DNA of 64,000 nt from Xanthomonas axonopodis (lineage in GTDB: Bacteria > Pseudomonadota > Gammaproteobacteria > Xanthomonadales > Xanthomonadaceae). The stretch lies in the NCBI RefSeq assembly GCF_001304695.1, contig NZ_JFAQ01000049.1:1-64000 (forward strand), given 5' to 3'. The position numbers were made by a program, and so were the translations under genes. Below are positions 18,107 through 27,699 of the stretch, in pieces; within the stretch, counting starts at the first letter, position 1; each line of letters opens with the position of its first letter. The notes under the pieces are model-generated. The model ran no database searches, was not told where the DNA came from, and saw only the letters and a program-made list of their open reading frames with translations.

Positions 18107-19138
18107 ATGGCCAAACCCTCAGACCGCACCACGCTCACTGCCCGTCCGCAGATGGCCGACATCGCGCGCATGGCGGGCGTGTCCGAATCCACTGTGTCGC
18201 GGGCCCTGGCCGGCAGCCCGGTCGTGGCCGAACGCACTCGCGCCTATATCAAGCAGATTGCCGCCGACGCCGGCTACCAGGTCGACCCGGTGGCACGCAG
18301 CCTGCGCGCCAAACGCTCCAACACCGTGAGCGTGGCGGTGCCGATGATGCATGCGCTGGACCAGCCGCTCTCGGACCCGTTCCTGATGACCATGCTGGCG
18401 CTGCTCGCCGAAGAGCTCACCGGACGCGGCTACAGCATGCTGCTCTCCAAACTGGACCGGCATCAGGATGGCTGGGTGGAACAACTTGCGCGCGGCAGCC
18501 GCTCCGACGGCATCATCGTGTTGGGGCAAAGTTTCGAACACGCCGCGCTGGATGCAGCCGCACGCGACGGCCTGCCGATGGCGGTATGGGGCAGCCGCAT
18601 CGATGGGCAGTCGTACATCAGCGTGGGCAGCGACAATTTCCAGGGCGGCGTGCTCGCCACCGAACATCTCATCGCCAGCGGCCGCCAGCGCATTGCCTTT
18701 TTGGGCGATGACCAGTTGCCGGAGGTCGCGCCGCGGTTTGCCGGCTATCGCCACACGCTGGAACGGCACGGGCTGGAAATCGATACGCGGCTGCACGCGC
18801 GCAGCCATTTCGTCAGCGAAGATGCCTACCGCCTCATCCGCGCGATGCTCAAGAAAGCCGACCCGCCCGATGGCTTGTTCGCCGCCTCCGATGTGATCGC
18901 CGTGGGTGCAATCCGCGCCCTGGTCGAGGCCGGCCACCGCGTGCCGCAAGACATCTCGCTGGTGGGCTTCGACGATATCCCGCTGACTGCTTACAGCCAA
19001 CCGCCGCTGACCACCGTGCAGCAGGATCTGGGCCTGGCCGCGCGACTGTTGGTAGACCGGCTGCTGGCACTGATTGCAGGCGAGCAGGTGCAATCGGTTG
19101 AAATGCCGGTGAAGCTGGTGGTGCGCGAGTCGGCGTGA
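18107..19138 (+). CDS. suxR: LacI-family repressor of the sucrose locus
   Basis: 343 residues. The LacI-type helix-turn-helix and hinge are at about 16-70 (MADIARMAGVSESTVSRALAG, then PVARSLRAKRSN). The ligand domain includes DGIIVLGQSFEH and GLFAASDVIAVGAIRAL with the late block DISLVGFDDIPLTAYSQPPL. It is followed by a convergent MFS permease, then a TonB receptor and amylosucrase. That is the gene content of the Xanthomonas sux locus, where suxR represses uptake genes until sucrose is present. Its likely operators are the two identical sites at 20673 and 20761; I see none before suxR itself. Confidence 0.9.
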   Translation: MAKPSDRTTLTARPQMADIARMAGVSESTVSRALAGSPVVAERTRAYIKQIAADAGYQVDPVARSLRAKRSNTVSVAVPMMHALDQPLSDPFLMTMLALLAEELTGRGYSMLLSKLDRHQDGWVEQLARGSRSDGIIVLGQSFEHAALDAAARDGLPMAVWGSRIDGQSYISVGSDNFQGGVLATEHLIASGRQRIAFLGDDQLPEVAPRFAGYRHTLERHGLEIDTRLHARSHFVSEDAYRLIRAMLKKADPPDGLFAASDVIAVGAIRALVEAGHRVPQDISLVGFDDIPLTAYSQPPLTTVQQDLGLAARLLVDRLLALIAGEQVQSVEMPVKLVVRESA

Positions 19139-19142
19139 GGCC

Positions 19143-19198
19143 GGGAATCGGGAATCGGGAATCGGGAATCGGGAATCGGGAATCGGGAATCGGGAATC
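19143..19198. repeat. Heptamer tandem repeat GGGAATC, eight copies
   Basis: Eight perfect head-to-tail copies of GGGAATC run from 19143 to 19198, three bases after the suxR stop codon. They lie between the convergent suxR and suxC ends. The word matches half of the inverted repeats at 14.0 and 17.05 kb. Copy number is likely to vary between strains. Confidence 0.95.
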
Positions 19199-19291
19199 GC
19201 AAGAGCATGCGCGACCGCGTGCCGAACGCAATCGCGCGTTGTCGCTACGGCATTCGAAGGCGGCCGTCACGCAGCAACGCAGGCGGGGTGA

Positions 19292-20611
19292 CTACGCCAC
19301 CACCGCCTTCGGTTTACACACGCGCACGCACAGCATCGCCGCTGCCGCTGCCAGCATCAGCGCGCCGGCCAGGCGGACCACGTTGCGCGGGTCGCCGTGC
19401 AGCACATGCTGGTAATACAGCGGCAAGGTGACGATCTGGATCAGCATCGGCAGCACGATGAACAGGTTGAACAAGCCCATGTACACGCCGGTGCGCTCGG
19501 GCGGGATGCTGTCGGCCAGCATCAGGTATGGGTTGCCCATCATGCTGGCCCAGGCCAGGCCAATGCCGATCATCGGCAGCAACATCAGCCAGCGATTTTC
19601 GATGCCAGGTAGTAGCCACATGCCGATACCGGCGGCGACCAGGCAGGCCGCATGCGTGTACTTGGGACCGAAGCGGCGCACCACCGGCACCATCGCAAAC
19701 GCCGCCAGAAACGCGACGAAATTATAGAACCCGCCGATCTGCCCATTGACCAGGCCGGCCTCGCGGAAACCGTGCGAGGTGGGGTCGGTCGTGCCGAACA
19801 ACGTGGTCGACAGCGACAGCACGATGTATTGCCAGTAGCAGAAGATCGCATACCACTGAAACAGCATCACCGGCGCCAACTGGCGCATGGTGGGCGGCAT
19901 CTCGCGCAGCGCACTGCCGATTTCGCGCACGGTCGCAGCCAGCCCGGCGCCGCCCTGGCGGATGCGTGCGATCTCTGCCGGCGCGATCGCCGGCTCGCGC
20001 ACGCTGCGCGCAGTGAGCAGGATCGAGCCCGCGGAAAAACCCGCGCCGATCACGAACGCGGCAATGGTGACGTAAGGGATGTGGTGTGCGTTGGCAGCGT
20101 CCTGGTTCATGCCCATCCACACCAGCAGCGGCGGCGTGAGGTAGGCCAGTGTCTGCGCAAGGCCGGTAAATGCGCTCTGGGTGAGATACCCCAGCGGCCG
20201 CTGCGGCGGCGCCAGGACGTCGCTCACCAGCGCACGGTAAGGCTCCATCGCCACGTTGTTGGCCGCATCCAGCACCCACAGCAGGCACACTGCCATCCAC
20301 AGCGCGGTACTGAACGGCATCGCCAGCAGGCACAGGCTGCACACCAGCGCGCCAAGCACCATGTACGGCATGCGCCGGCCCCACCGCGTCACCGAGCGGT
20401 CGCTCCAGGCGCCAACGAACGGCTGCAGCACCAGGCCGGTGATCGGCCCGGCCAGCCACAGGTACGGCAGGTTGGCGTGGTCGGCGCCCAGGTAGTTGTA
20501 GATCGGGCTCATGTTGCTCTGCTGTAGCCCGAAGCTGTATTGCACGCCAAAGAACCCGGCGTTGAGTGCCAGGATGCGCGCGAAGGAGAGCGGAGGAACG
20601 GTCGACGACAT
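19292..20611 (-). CDS. suxC: Sucrose MFS permease of the inner membrane
   Basis: 439 residues with about twelve hydrophobic helices and sugar-carrier landmarks: LALNAGFFGVQYSFGLQQSN in helix 1, VGAWSDRSVTRWGRRMPYM in the helix 2-3 loop, and ALVSDVLAPPQRPLGYLTQS. It resembles the sucrose/GPH-like permeases of the sux locus, which take sucrose from periplasm to cytoplasm. ATG 20611 (MSSTVPPLSFARI) fits; the longer frame to 20878 runs through the operator region and has no coding character. It is divergent from suxA, sharing a 266-base control region with two operator-like palindromes. Confidence 0.9.
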   Translation of the reverse strand: MSSTVPPLSFARILALNAGFFGVQYSFGLQQSNMSPIYNYLGADHANLPYLWLAGPITGLVLQPFVGAWSDRSVTRWGRRMPYMVLGALVCSLCLLAMPFSTALWMAVCLLWVLDAANNVAMEPYRALVSDVLAPPQRPLGYLTQSAFTGLAQTLAYLTPPLLVWMGMNQDAANAHHIPYVTIAAFVIGAGFSAGSILLTARSVREPAIAPAEIARIRQGGAGLAATVREIGSALREMPPTMRQLAPVMLFQWYAIFCYWQYIVLSLSTTLFGTTDPTSHGFREAGLVNGQIGGFYNFVAFLAAFAMVPVVRRFGPKYTHAACLVAAGIGMWLLPGIENRWLMLLPMIGIGLAWASMMGNPYLMLADSIPPERTGVYMGLFNLFIVLPMLIQIVTLPLYYQHVLHGDPRNVVRLAGALMLAAAAAMLCVRVCKPKAVVA

Positions 20612-20672
20612 GCAAAGCCCTGGGCATCGGTGCGGCTCCCAATGGCCGCAGCGCACTGTACCCTGCCGCTTA

Positions 20673-20686
20673 TGCAATCGATTGTA
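20673..20686. promoter_or_regulatory. Operator-like palindrome, copy 1 (probable SuxR site)
   Basis: TGCAATCGATTGTA contains the perfect palindrome CAATCGATTG with a central CG, the usual form of LacI-family operators. The same 14 bases recur at 20761. The site lies 62 bases before the suxC start, in the suxC/suxA divergent control region. Confidence 0.75.
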
Positions 20687-20760
20687 ACGCTGCGTCGCAA
20701 CACATTTCCGCGCCTGAAAAACGACGCGATCTTCCCGCAATTTATGTTGCGCCGCAAGAT

Positions 20761-20774
20761 TGCAATCGATTGTA
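20761..20774. promoter_or_regulatory. Operator-like palindrome, copy 2 (probable SuxR site)
   Basis: Identical to the 14-base site at 20673-20686 and 88 bases from it, close to eight helical turns. It is 103 bases before the suxA start. Two identical spaced sites suggest a repression loop covering both divergent promoters. Confidence 0.75.
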
Positions 20775-20877
20775 TCGCAGCGTATTACTGCGCTCGCACT
20801 GCAGGCCACATGGCCACTCCCTGGGATGGGACGATGCAGGCGTCGGCACACCACCATCTGTGAGAGAGAGAATCGCA

Positions 20878-23334
20878 ATGTCCACCTTGCACACCATGCG
20901 CCTGCATGCCCTGGCCTGTGCGGTCGTGTCCTGCCTGTGCGCGCCCGCCGCGCTGGCCCAGGACACCGCCGCCGCTGCGCCGGCCACTCCGCCGGCTGCC
21001 GACAGCGCCGCGGTCAATCTGGATTCGGTGTTCGTCACCGGTATGTCCACCGCCACCACCAAACTCAAATCCAGCGTCTCGGTCAGCACCGTCGGTGCCG
21101 AGGCCATCGAACAATCAGCGCCGCGCAGCACGGCAGAAATTTTCCGCAACATTCCCGGCATCCGCTCCGAATCCAGCGGTGGCGAAGGCAATGCCAACAT
21201 CGCCGTGCGTGGTTTGCCGGTTGCATCCGGCGGCGCGAAATTCCTGCAGCTGCAGGAAGACGGCCTGCCGGTGATGGAGTTCGGCGATATCGCCTTCGGC
21301 AACTCGGATATCTTCGTGCGTTCGGATTTCACCCTGGACCGCATCGAAGCCATCCGCGGCGGTTCGGCTTCCACCTTCACCAGCAACGCGCCCGGCGGCA
21401 TCATCAACTTCATCAGCAAGACCGGCGACACCGCAGGCGGCAGCGTCGGTGTCAGCCGCGGCCTGGACTACGACAACACCCGCATCGATTTCAATTACGG
21501 CGCACCGTTCGCGGAGCAGTGGCAGTTCAACATCGGCGGTTTCTTCCGCCAGGGCGATGGCGTGCGCGATGCCGGTTACACCACCGACCAGGGCGGCCAA
21601 CTCAAGGCCAACCTCACCCGCCTGTTCGAGAACGGCTATGTGCGCCTGTACGGCAAATACCTCAACGACCGCGCCGCCGGCTACCTGCCGGTGCCCACCT
21701 CGGTGCGCGGCCGCGATGGCTCGCCAGACCTGGGCGGCTTTCCCGGTTTCGATCCCGGCAACGACACCTTGTACAGCCGCAATTTCCGCACCGACGTGGG
21801 CCTGGACGGCAACAACCAGCCGCGCCGCACCGATCTGGGCGACGGCATGCACCCCATCTCGCGCACCATCGGGGCCGAGGCCTGGTTCGACCTGGGCAAT
21901 GGCTGGAACCTGAACGAGAAGTTCCGCGTCGCCGACAACAGCGGCCGCTTCGTCAGCCCGTTCCCGGCCGAAGTCACCGACGCCGCGTCGCTGGCCGCTT
22001 CCATCGGCGGTGCCGGTGCGCAGCTGGTGCAGGCCAGCGGTCCCGACGCTGGCCAGGCCTATACCGGCACTGCGATCCGCACGCACCTGTTCAACGTGGC
22101 CATCAACGACCTGGGCAACGTCACCAACGACCTCAGCGTCTCGCGCGCGTTCGGCGGCGACGGACGTACGCTGAATCTGCGCATGGGCTATTACAGCTCA
22201 CGCCAGACCATCGACATGGACTGGACCTGGAACTCCTACGTGCAGAGCCTGGGCCGCAATTCGCGCTTGCTCAACGTGGTGGATGCGGCGGGCGTCTCAC
22301 GCTCGCAGAACGGCCTGTACGCCTACGGCACGCCGTTCTGGGGCGACTGCTGCGTCACCCGCAGCTACGACGTGCGTTACGACGTCAACGCACCCTACGT
22401 TGCGCTGACCTTCGACAGCGGCAAGTTCAGCATCGACGGCAGCCTGCGCTACGACATGGGCGACGCACGCGGCAGCTACAACGGCACCGCCATCGTACAG
22501 AACCTGGACGTCAACGGCGATGGCGTGATCCAGCCGGTGGAACAGCGCGTGGCCACGGTGGATACCGCCAATTCGCGCCCGGTGGACTACGACTGGAACT
22601 ACCTGTCGTACTCGCTGGGCGGCAACTATCTGATCACCGACGACCTGGGCGCGTTTGCGCGCATCAGCCGCGGCGCACGCGCCAACGCGGACCGGTTGTT
22701 GTTCGGTGTGGTGCGCGACGACGGTTCGGTGTCCTCCGAGGAAGGCGTCAATGTGGTGCGCCAGGCCGAAGCCGGCCTGAAGTGGCGCCGCGACGGGCTG
22801 AGCCTGTTCGCCACCGCGTTCTCGGCACGTACCCAGGAGCAGAACTTCGAAATCACCAGCCAGCGCTTCTTCAACCGCAGCTACGAAGCGCACGGCGTGG
22901 AACTGGAAGCCAGCTATCGCCATGAAGGGTTCACCCTCAACGGCGGCCTGACCTGGACCGATGCAGAAATCTCGCGCGACCAGATCACCCCGGAAAATGC
23001 CGGCAACGTGCCGCGTCGGCAGGCCGATGTGGTGTGGCAGCTCACGCCCAGCTACCGTGGCGAGAACTACCAGTTCGGCGTGAACCTGATCGGCACCACC
23101 GACGCCTACACGCAAGACGCCAATCAGTTGAAGATGCCCGGATACACGCAGGTGAACCTGTTCGGCGACTACCGCATCACCGATGCGCTCACCGTGGCGC
23201 TCAACGTCAACAACCTGTTCAACACCTTTGGCCTGACCGAAGCCGAAGAAGCGACCATCCCGGCCAATGGCATCATCCGTGCGCGTTCGATTGCCGGCCG
23301 TACCACCAGCATCAGCCTGCGTTACGACTTTTAA
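20878..23334 (+). CDS. suxA: TonB-dependent outer-membrane sucrose receptor
   Basis: 818 residues. Signal peptide ending PAALAQD; TonB-box-like segment VNLDSVFVTG; plug domain with SAPRSTAEIFRNIPGIR and RIEAIRGGSASTFTSNAPGG; then a 22-strand-type barrel ending SLRYDF with a terminal Phe. In Xanthomonas this receptor binds sucrose at the surface with high affinity and imports it using TonB energy. ATG 20878 follows a GAGAGAGAG ribosome-binding region and starts the signal peptide; the longer frame from 20566 covers the operator region. Amylosucrase begins 34 bases downstream, so the two are one transcript. Confidence 0.93.
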   Translation: MSTLHTMRLHALACAVVSCLCAPAALAQDTAAAAPATPPAADSAAVNLDSVFVTGMSTATTKLKSSVSVSTVGAEAIEQSAPRSTAEIFRNIPGIRSESSGGEGNANIAVRGLPVASGGAKFLQLQEDGLPVMEFGDIAFGNSDIFVRSDFTLDRIEAIRGGSASTFTSNAPGGIINFISKTGDTAGGSVGVSRGLDYDNTRIDFNYGAPFAEQWQFNIGGFFRQGDGVRDAGYTTDQGGQLKANLTRLFENGYVRLYGKYLNDRAAGYLPVPTSVRGRDGSPDLGGFPGFDPGNDTLYSRNFRTDVGLDGNNQPRRTDLGDGMHPISRTIGAEAWFDLGNGWNLNEKFRVADNSGRFVSPFPAEVTDAASLAASIGGAGAQLVQASGPDAGQAYTGTAIRTHLFNVAINDLGNVTNDLSVSRAFGGDGRTLNLRMGYYSSRQTIDMDWTWNSYVQSLGRNSRLLNVVDAAGVSRSQNGLYAYGTPFWGDCCVTRSYDVRYDVNAPYVALTFDSGKFSIDGSLRYDMGDARGSYNGTAIVQNLDVNGDGVIQPVEQRVATVDTANSRPVDYDWNYLSYSLGGNYLITDDLGAFARISRGARANADRLLFGVVRDDGSVSSEEGVNVVRQAEAGLKWRRDGLSLFATAFSARTQEQNFEITSQRFFNRSYEAHGVELEASYRHEGFTLNGGLTWTDAEISRDQITPENAGNVPRRQADVVWQLTPSYRGENYQFGVNLIGTTDAYTQDANQLKMPGYTQVNLFGDYRITDALTVALNVNNLFNTFGLTEAEEATIPANGIIRARSIAGRTTSISLRYDF

Positions 23335-23368
23335 GGACCCGGCGCCGGGCCCGGCCCGGCGGCTTCCC

Positions 23369-25288
23369 ATGAGCACCTGCCCGATTGATACCGCCGCAAT
23401 GCGCGCGGCCTTTGCCGCGCCGCTGGACCGGCAACGCGCCGACGTGCTGTTGTCGCGCTACGACCAGCACGCCTCGCGTTTGCTGGATGCCTTGCACGCG
23501 CTCTACGGCCAGCGTGCCGACTATGCGTCGTGGTTGGCGCAATGGCTGGGCGAAGTGGCCAATATCGCCTGGCAACGCCCGCAAGCACTGCAAACGCTCG
23601 ACAGCACGCGGCACGCCGGTTGGTTCGGCGAGCAGCACATGCTCGGCTACAGCGCCTACGCAGACCGCTTTGCCGGCACGCTGCAAGGCGTGGCCGAACA
23701 TGTGCCGTATCTGCAGGAGCTGGGCGTGCGCTACCTGCATCTGCTGCCGTTCCTGCGCGCACGCGCTGGCGACAACGACGGCGGCTTTGCAGTCAGCGAT
23801 TACGGCCAGGTGGAACCCAGCCTGGGCAGCAACGACGACTTGATCGCGCTCACCACGCGCCTGCGCGAAGCCGGCATCAGCCTGTGTGCGGACTTCGTGC
23901 TCAATCACACCGCCGACGATCACGCCTGGGCACGGGCGGCCCGCGCCGGCGACGCACGTTATCTCGACTACTACCATCACTTTGCCGCCCGCACCTTGCC
24001 CGACCGGTACGAAGCCACGCTGGGGCAAGTGTTTCCGCACACCGCGCCCGGCAACTTCACCTGGGTGGACGATGCCGCGCACTGGATGTGGACCACGTTC
24101 TATCCGTATCAATGGGATTTGAACTGGAGCAACCCGGCAGTATTCGGCGACATGGCCCTGGCGATGCTGCGACTGGCCAACCTGGGCGTGGAAGCATTCC
24201 GCCTGGACTCCACGGCTTACTTGTGGAAGCGCATCGGGACCGATTGCATGAACCAGCCCGAGGCGCACACCCTGCTGGTGGCGCTGCGTGCGGTGACCGA
24301 TATCGTCGCACCGGCGGTGGTGATGAAGGCCGAAGCCATCGTGCCGATGACGCAGCTGCCACCGTACTTCGGTAGCGGCACGGACCAGGGCCACGAATGC
24401 CATCTGGCATATCACAGCACCTTGATGGCGGCCGGCTGGTCGGCACTGGCCCTGCAACGCGGCGACATCCTGCACAACGTGATCGCGCACAGTCCACCGT
24501 TGCCGCGCAACTGTGCGTGGCTGAGCTATGTGCGTTGCCATGACGATATCGGTTGGCATGTGCTGCAGCACGAAGCCTCCGGCAATGCCGCGCAACCGCC
24601 GTTTTCGCTACGCGATGTGGCGCGCTTCTATGCCAACGCGGTGCCGGGCAGTTACGCGCGCGGCGAGAGCTTCCAGAGCAGCGGCGACGGCGTGCATGGG
24701 ACCAATGGGATGGCTGCCGCACTTGCGGGCATACAGGCCGCGCAGGACGCAGGCGATGCGGCGGCGCTGGCGGTGGCAGTGGACCGGTTGGTGTTGCTGT
24801 ATGCCATCGCCCTTGCCATGCCGGGCGTCCCGTTGATCTATATGGGCGACGAATTGGCCATGATCAATGACCCCAGCTACCGCGACGATCCGCACCGCCG
24901 GCATGAAGGCCGTTGGCTACATCGGCCTGCGATGGATTGGCAGCTTGCCGCCCAGCGTCACGATGCCAAGAGCCTGAGTGGCACGGTGTACCGGCGCTTG
25001 CGTGGATTGATCCGGCAACGTGCCGCGCTCACCGCGTTGGCGGCGGATCAAGCGCTGGGCAGCATTGCCTTGAACGACTCTCGCGTGTTCGCGTTGACGC
25101 GCGGCGACAGCTTTATCGCCTTGCATAACTTCAGCGACCAGTCGCTCAAAATGGAGCTTGCCGCAATCGGCGCCAATGGATGGACGCTGCTGGCCATCGA
25201 TGACGTGGTTGATGGCGCAGCCGTGAGCGACGATGTATCGATCGTGCTTCCGGCTTACGGCGTGCGTTGGCTGCAGCGTGAGGACTGA
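23369..25288 (+). CDS. suxB: Amylosucrase (GH13)
   Basis: 639 residues, the usual length for amylosucrases. GH13 regions in order: I, DFVLNHTADDHAWA; II, GVEAFRLDSTAYLW with the nucleophile Asp; III, VVMKAEAIVP with the acid/base Glu; IV, YVRCHDDIGW with the transition-state Asp. The N-terminal helical part and MGDELAMINDPSY near the end agree. It splits sucrose, releasing fructose and moving glucose onto glucan or water. ATG 23369 fits the family start better than 23267, which lies inside suxA. No signal peptide is seen, so it acts in the cytoplasm after SuxC uptake. Confidence 0.93.
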   Translation: MSTCPIDTAAMRAAFAAPLDRQRADVLLSRYDQHASRLLDALHALYGQRADYASWLAQWLGEVANIAWQRPQALQTLDSTRHAGWFGEQHMLGYSAYADRFAGTLQGVAEHVPYLQELGVRYLHLLPFLRARAGDNDGGFAVSDYGQVEPSLGSNDDLIALTTRLREAGISLCADFVLNHTADDHAWARAARAGDARYLDYYHHFAARTLPDRYEATLGQVFPHTAPGNFTWVDDAAHWMWTTFYPYQWDLNWSNPAVFGDMALAMLRLANLGVEAFRLDSTAYLWKRIGTDCMNQPEAHTLLVALRAVTDIVAPAVVMKAEAIVPMTQLPPYFGSGTDQGHECHLAYHSTLMAAGWSALALQRGDILHNVIAHSPPLPRNCAWLSYVRCHDDIGWHVLQHEASGNAAQPPFSLRDVARFYANAVPGSYARGESFQSSGDGVHGTNGMAAALAGIQAAQDAGDAAALAVAVDRLVLLYAIALAMPGVPLIYMGDELAMINDPSYRDDPHRRHEGRWLHRPAMDWQLAAQRHDAKSLSGTVYRRLRGLIRQRAALTALAADQALGSIALNDSRVFALTRGDSFIALHNFSDQSLKMELAAIGANGWTLLAIDDVVDGAAVSDDVSIVLPAYGVRWLQRED

Positions 25289-25431
25289 GCATGCACTCGA
25301 TCGGCGTGAGCGGCAAATTGCCGCGCGTTTGGTGAGCCGCACCGTCGCTCTTGAAGCCCGTTTCGCGCTGCCTCTTTGCTAATGCAATTGCAGCACGGCC
25401 CACGCACCAGTCGCGCGCGAGCCGTGCCGTG

Positions 25432-25455
25432 AGCCCCGACGGGGACGGGGCTTTT
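25432..25455. terminator. Probable terminator between suxB and the DJ-1/PfpI gene
   Basis: AGCCCC (25432-25437) pairs with GGGGCT (25447-25452), followed by TTTT. A second internal pairing, CCCCG with CGGGG, is possible. It lies between two converging genes and may end transcription of suxB; the T-run is short. Confidence 0.55.
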
Positions 25456-25476
25456 CAGGACCAGCAATTTCCAGGA

Positions 25477-26157
25477 TCAGCGCTTTGCCAGCGCGAGCAG
25501 GGTTTCTGCGGCCTTCTCCGACGAGGCCGGGTTCTGACCGGTGACCAGGGTGCCGTCGGTGACCACGTACACGCCCCAATCGGCGCCCTTTTCGTATTTG
25601 CCGCCGAGTTCGGTCAGCACGTCTTCGACCAGGAACGGCACGATCTTGGTCAGGCCCACGCCCTCTTCTTCGCTATTGGTGAAGCCGGTGACGCGGCGGC
25701 CGTTGACCAGCGGCTTGCCGTCGCTGCCCTTGACCCGACGCAGCGCGCCGGGTGCGTGGCACACAAGACCATGCGGCTTGTCGGCCTTGGCGAACGCTTC
25801 GATCAGCGCGATGGAATCGGCGTCTTCGGCCAGATCCCATAGCGGGCCGTGGCCGCCCGGGTAGAACAGCACATCGAAGTCATCGGCCTTGATGTCGGCC
25901 AGACGGTGCGTGCTTGCCAGGGCTTTTTGCGCCTCGGGATCCTGCTTGAAGCGCCTGGTCGCCTCGGTTTGCGCGCCGGGCTCGTCGCTCTTGGGGTCCA
26001 GGGGCGGCTGGCCGCCCTTGGGCGAGACCAGGGTGATCTCCGCGCCTGCATCCTTGAACACGTAATACGGCGCGGCGAATTCTTCTAGCCAAAACCCGGT
26101 CTTCTTGCCGGTGTCGCCGAGCTGGTCGTGGGACGTCAGCACCATCAAAACTTTCAT
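25477..26157 (-). CDS. DJ-1/PfpI-family protein (Hsp31/glyoxalase III-like)
   Basis: 226 residues, a class I glutamine-amidotransferase-like fold. The nucleophile elbow is GLVCHAPGALR with the conserved Cys; the upstream Glu site is in VLFYPGGHGPLWDLAED; and the N-terminus reads MKVLMVLTSHDQLGDTGKKT with TGFWLEE, typical of the Hsp31-like branch. Members remove methylglyoxal or protect glycated proteins, and some act as chaperones. The gene stands alone, convergent with suxB. No signal peptide is visible. Confidence 0.9.
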   Translation of the reverse strand: MKVLMVLTSHDQLGDTGKKTGFWLEEFAAPYYVFKDAGAEITLVSPKGGQPPLDPKSDEPGAQTEATRRFKQDPEAQKALASTHRLADIKADDFDVLFYPGGHGPLWDLAEDADSIALIEAFAKADKPHGLVCHAPGALRRVKGSDGKPLVNGRRVTGFTNSEEEGVGLTKIVPFLVEDVLTELGGKYEKGADWGVYVVTDGTLVTGQNPASSEKAAETLLALAKR

Positions 26158-26436
26158 CGCATTGCCTCATGTCATGGCCCAACTGGGCAAGGCGGCCAGC
26201 GTGGAGTTCAGCCCGTTGCAGCCTCGTGTAGGGCACGTGGTGCCCGCCGCATATGTTCATGAATGTAGCGATTGCGTTGCAACAGAACGAATGCGACCGA
26301 CAGCCATGGGCCGCAGGTGCCTCATGTATACGCCGGCTCCGGCTCGCCATCCGCGCCCAGCCAGCGACTGCTCGCTAGGCGTTGTGAGCCACTCTGGGGC
26401 GCCGCGATTCGCCGCAACGGCAGCAAGTGCCCTGCC

Positions 26437-27699
26437 TTATACATTCATTGCCGGCGGCTGCAGTTGATCCATTCGGATGCGGTTGGCGAACAAGGAGAAC
26501 GCCAACATGCCGGCCAGCCCGCTGACACGGCTCACCCACGGCGGCAGCCAACGTGGTGCGAGCAGTACGCCGCTGTCGAACAACGGCGCAAAGCGCGCCA
26601 CATCGCCCAACGCCATCTTGCCGGCGAACAGGTAACGGCACAGCTGCAGCTGGTCGCGCTGCAACGAATGGCGGAAGAAGGTGTGCACCGCCACCAAACC
26701 GCGCAGATACACGGTGTCCTTGGTGAAGGCACCGCCGCCACCGGTCGGCACGCCGCGGAACACACGCTGCGCCGACGAAAAACTTTCTGCAGCGCTCTGC
26801 CCGCCTGCGGTGAAGTAGCGAAATACCTCGATGAAATCCGCACCCGAGCGCGCCATCGCAATCGCTTCGATACGCAGACTGATGCGCTTCATACGTTCGA
26901 TATCGATGCTGCCGGTGATCTGCTCGGCAAACGTGGCCAGGCCTTCCTGCGTTGCGGTCGTGCGCGGGGAAGAAATGCCCAGGCTGGGTAAATGCACCTG
27001 CGCGCGACCGTTGAGCGCCGTCAGCGAATGCACCAGCGCTTCATGATGGAACAGCTGCGCGCGGTCGTAATCGCTGAACGTGGCGCCGGTGCGCAAGCGA
27101 ATACGGTTCGCGCCAGCGGCCGCCTTGGCGAGCAGATCCGGATCGAGCGTGACGGTGATGACGCGCCGCTCGAAAAACCCGTCCAGGTCGTTCTGCAACT
27201 GCATGCGCAATGCCGTCGCCGAGACCGGTACCTGCTCTTCCGGCGCCATCAGTTCGCGATCCAGTTCCTGCGCGATCTGGATGAAATGCTGTGCCGCTTC
27301 GCGGGTGCTCGGCCCGTTGCCCGGCATCGGGTCCTCCGGCACGCCGAACAATTGCGCCGAGTAATCACTCACCGCCGTGGTGCCCAGCGACTCCAGCAAA
27401 CCTGCTGCAAGACTCCAGCTATGCGCCGAATCGATGAGGTACTCGCCCAGCGGATGATGCGGGTCGGCGTGCTTGGCAATGGCGGCCAATTCGCGCCGGG
27501 TGTCGCCGAAATCCAGCGCCGGGTACTCGACCTGCGGCAATTCCGGCTGCCCGCGCGCCACGCTGTCGAGAAACGGCTCCTGCAGCGAGCGCGGCCAGCT
27601 GGCCAAGGCCAGCAGACGCACACCGCGCACGGCCTTGACCAAGCGCGCATCCAGCGCCGCGTGATGGACGATGTCCGGCGGCCCCTTGCGCGATGGCAT
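26437..27699 (-). CDS. QEGLA-motif (DUF1704, MATCAP-like) putative metallopeptidase
   Basis: 420 residues. The zinc-peptidase signature HHEALVH (HExxxH, residues about 218-224) is followed by the family's QEGLA block in TTATQEGLATFAEQ (about 251-255) with a candidate third ligand Glu. Related bacterial proteins are annotated as flavohaemoglobin expression-modulating QEGLA proteins, and eukaryotic relatives are tyrosine carboxypeptidases acting on tubulin. The bacterial substrate is unknown. ATG 27699 shares one base with the rsgA stop (TGATG), so translation is coupled; the alternative start at 27741 lies inside rsgA. No signal peptide is visible. Confidence 0.82.
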   Translation of the reverse strand: MPSRKGPPDIVHHAALDARLVKAVRGVRLLALASWPRSLQEPFLDSVARGQPELPQVEYPALDFGDTRRELAAIAKHADPHHPLGEYLIDSAHSWSLAAGLLESLGTTAVSDYSAQLFGVPEDPMPGNGPSTREAAQHFIQIAQELDRELMAPEEQVPVSATALRMQLQNDLDGFFERRVITVTLDPDLLAKAAAGANRIRLRTGATFSDYDRAQLFHHEALVHSLTALNGRAQVHLPSLGISSPRTTATQEGLATFAEQITGSIDIERMKRISLRIEAIAMARSGADFIEVFRYFTAGGQSAAESFSSAQRVFRGVPTGGGGAFTKDTVYLRGLVAVHTFFRHSLQRDQLQLCRYLFAGKMALGDVARFAPLFDSGVLLAPRWLPPWVSRVSGLAGMLAFSLFANRIRMDQLQPPAMNV

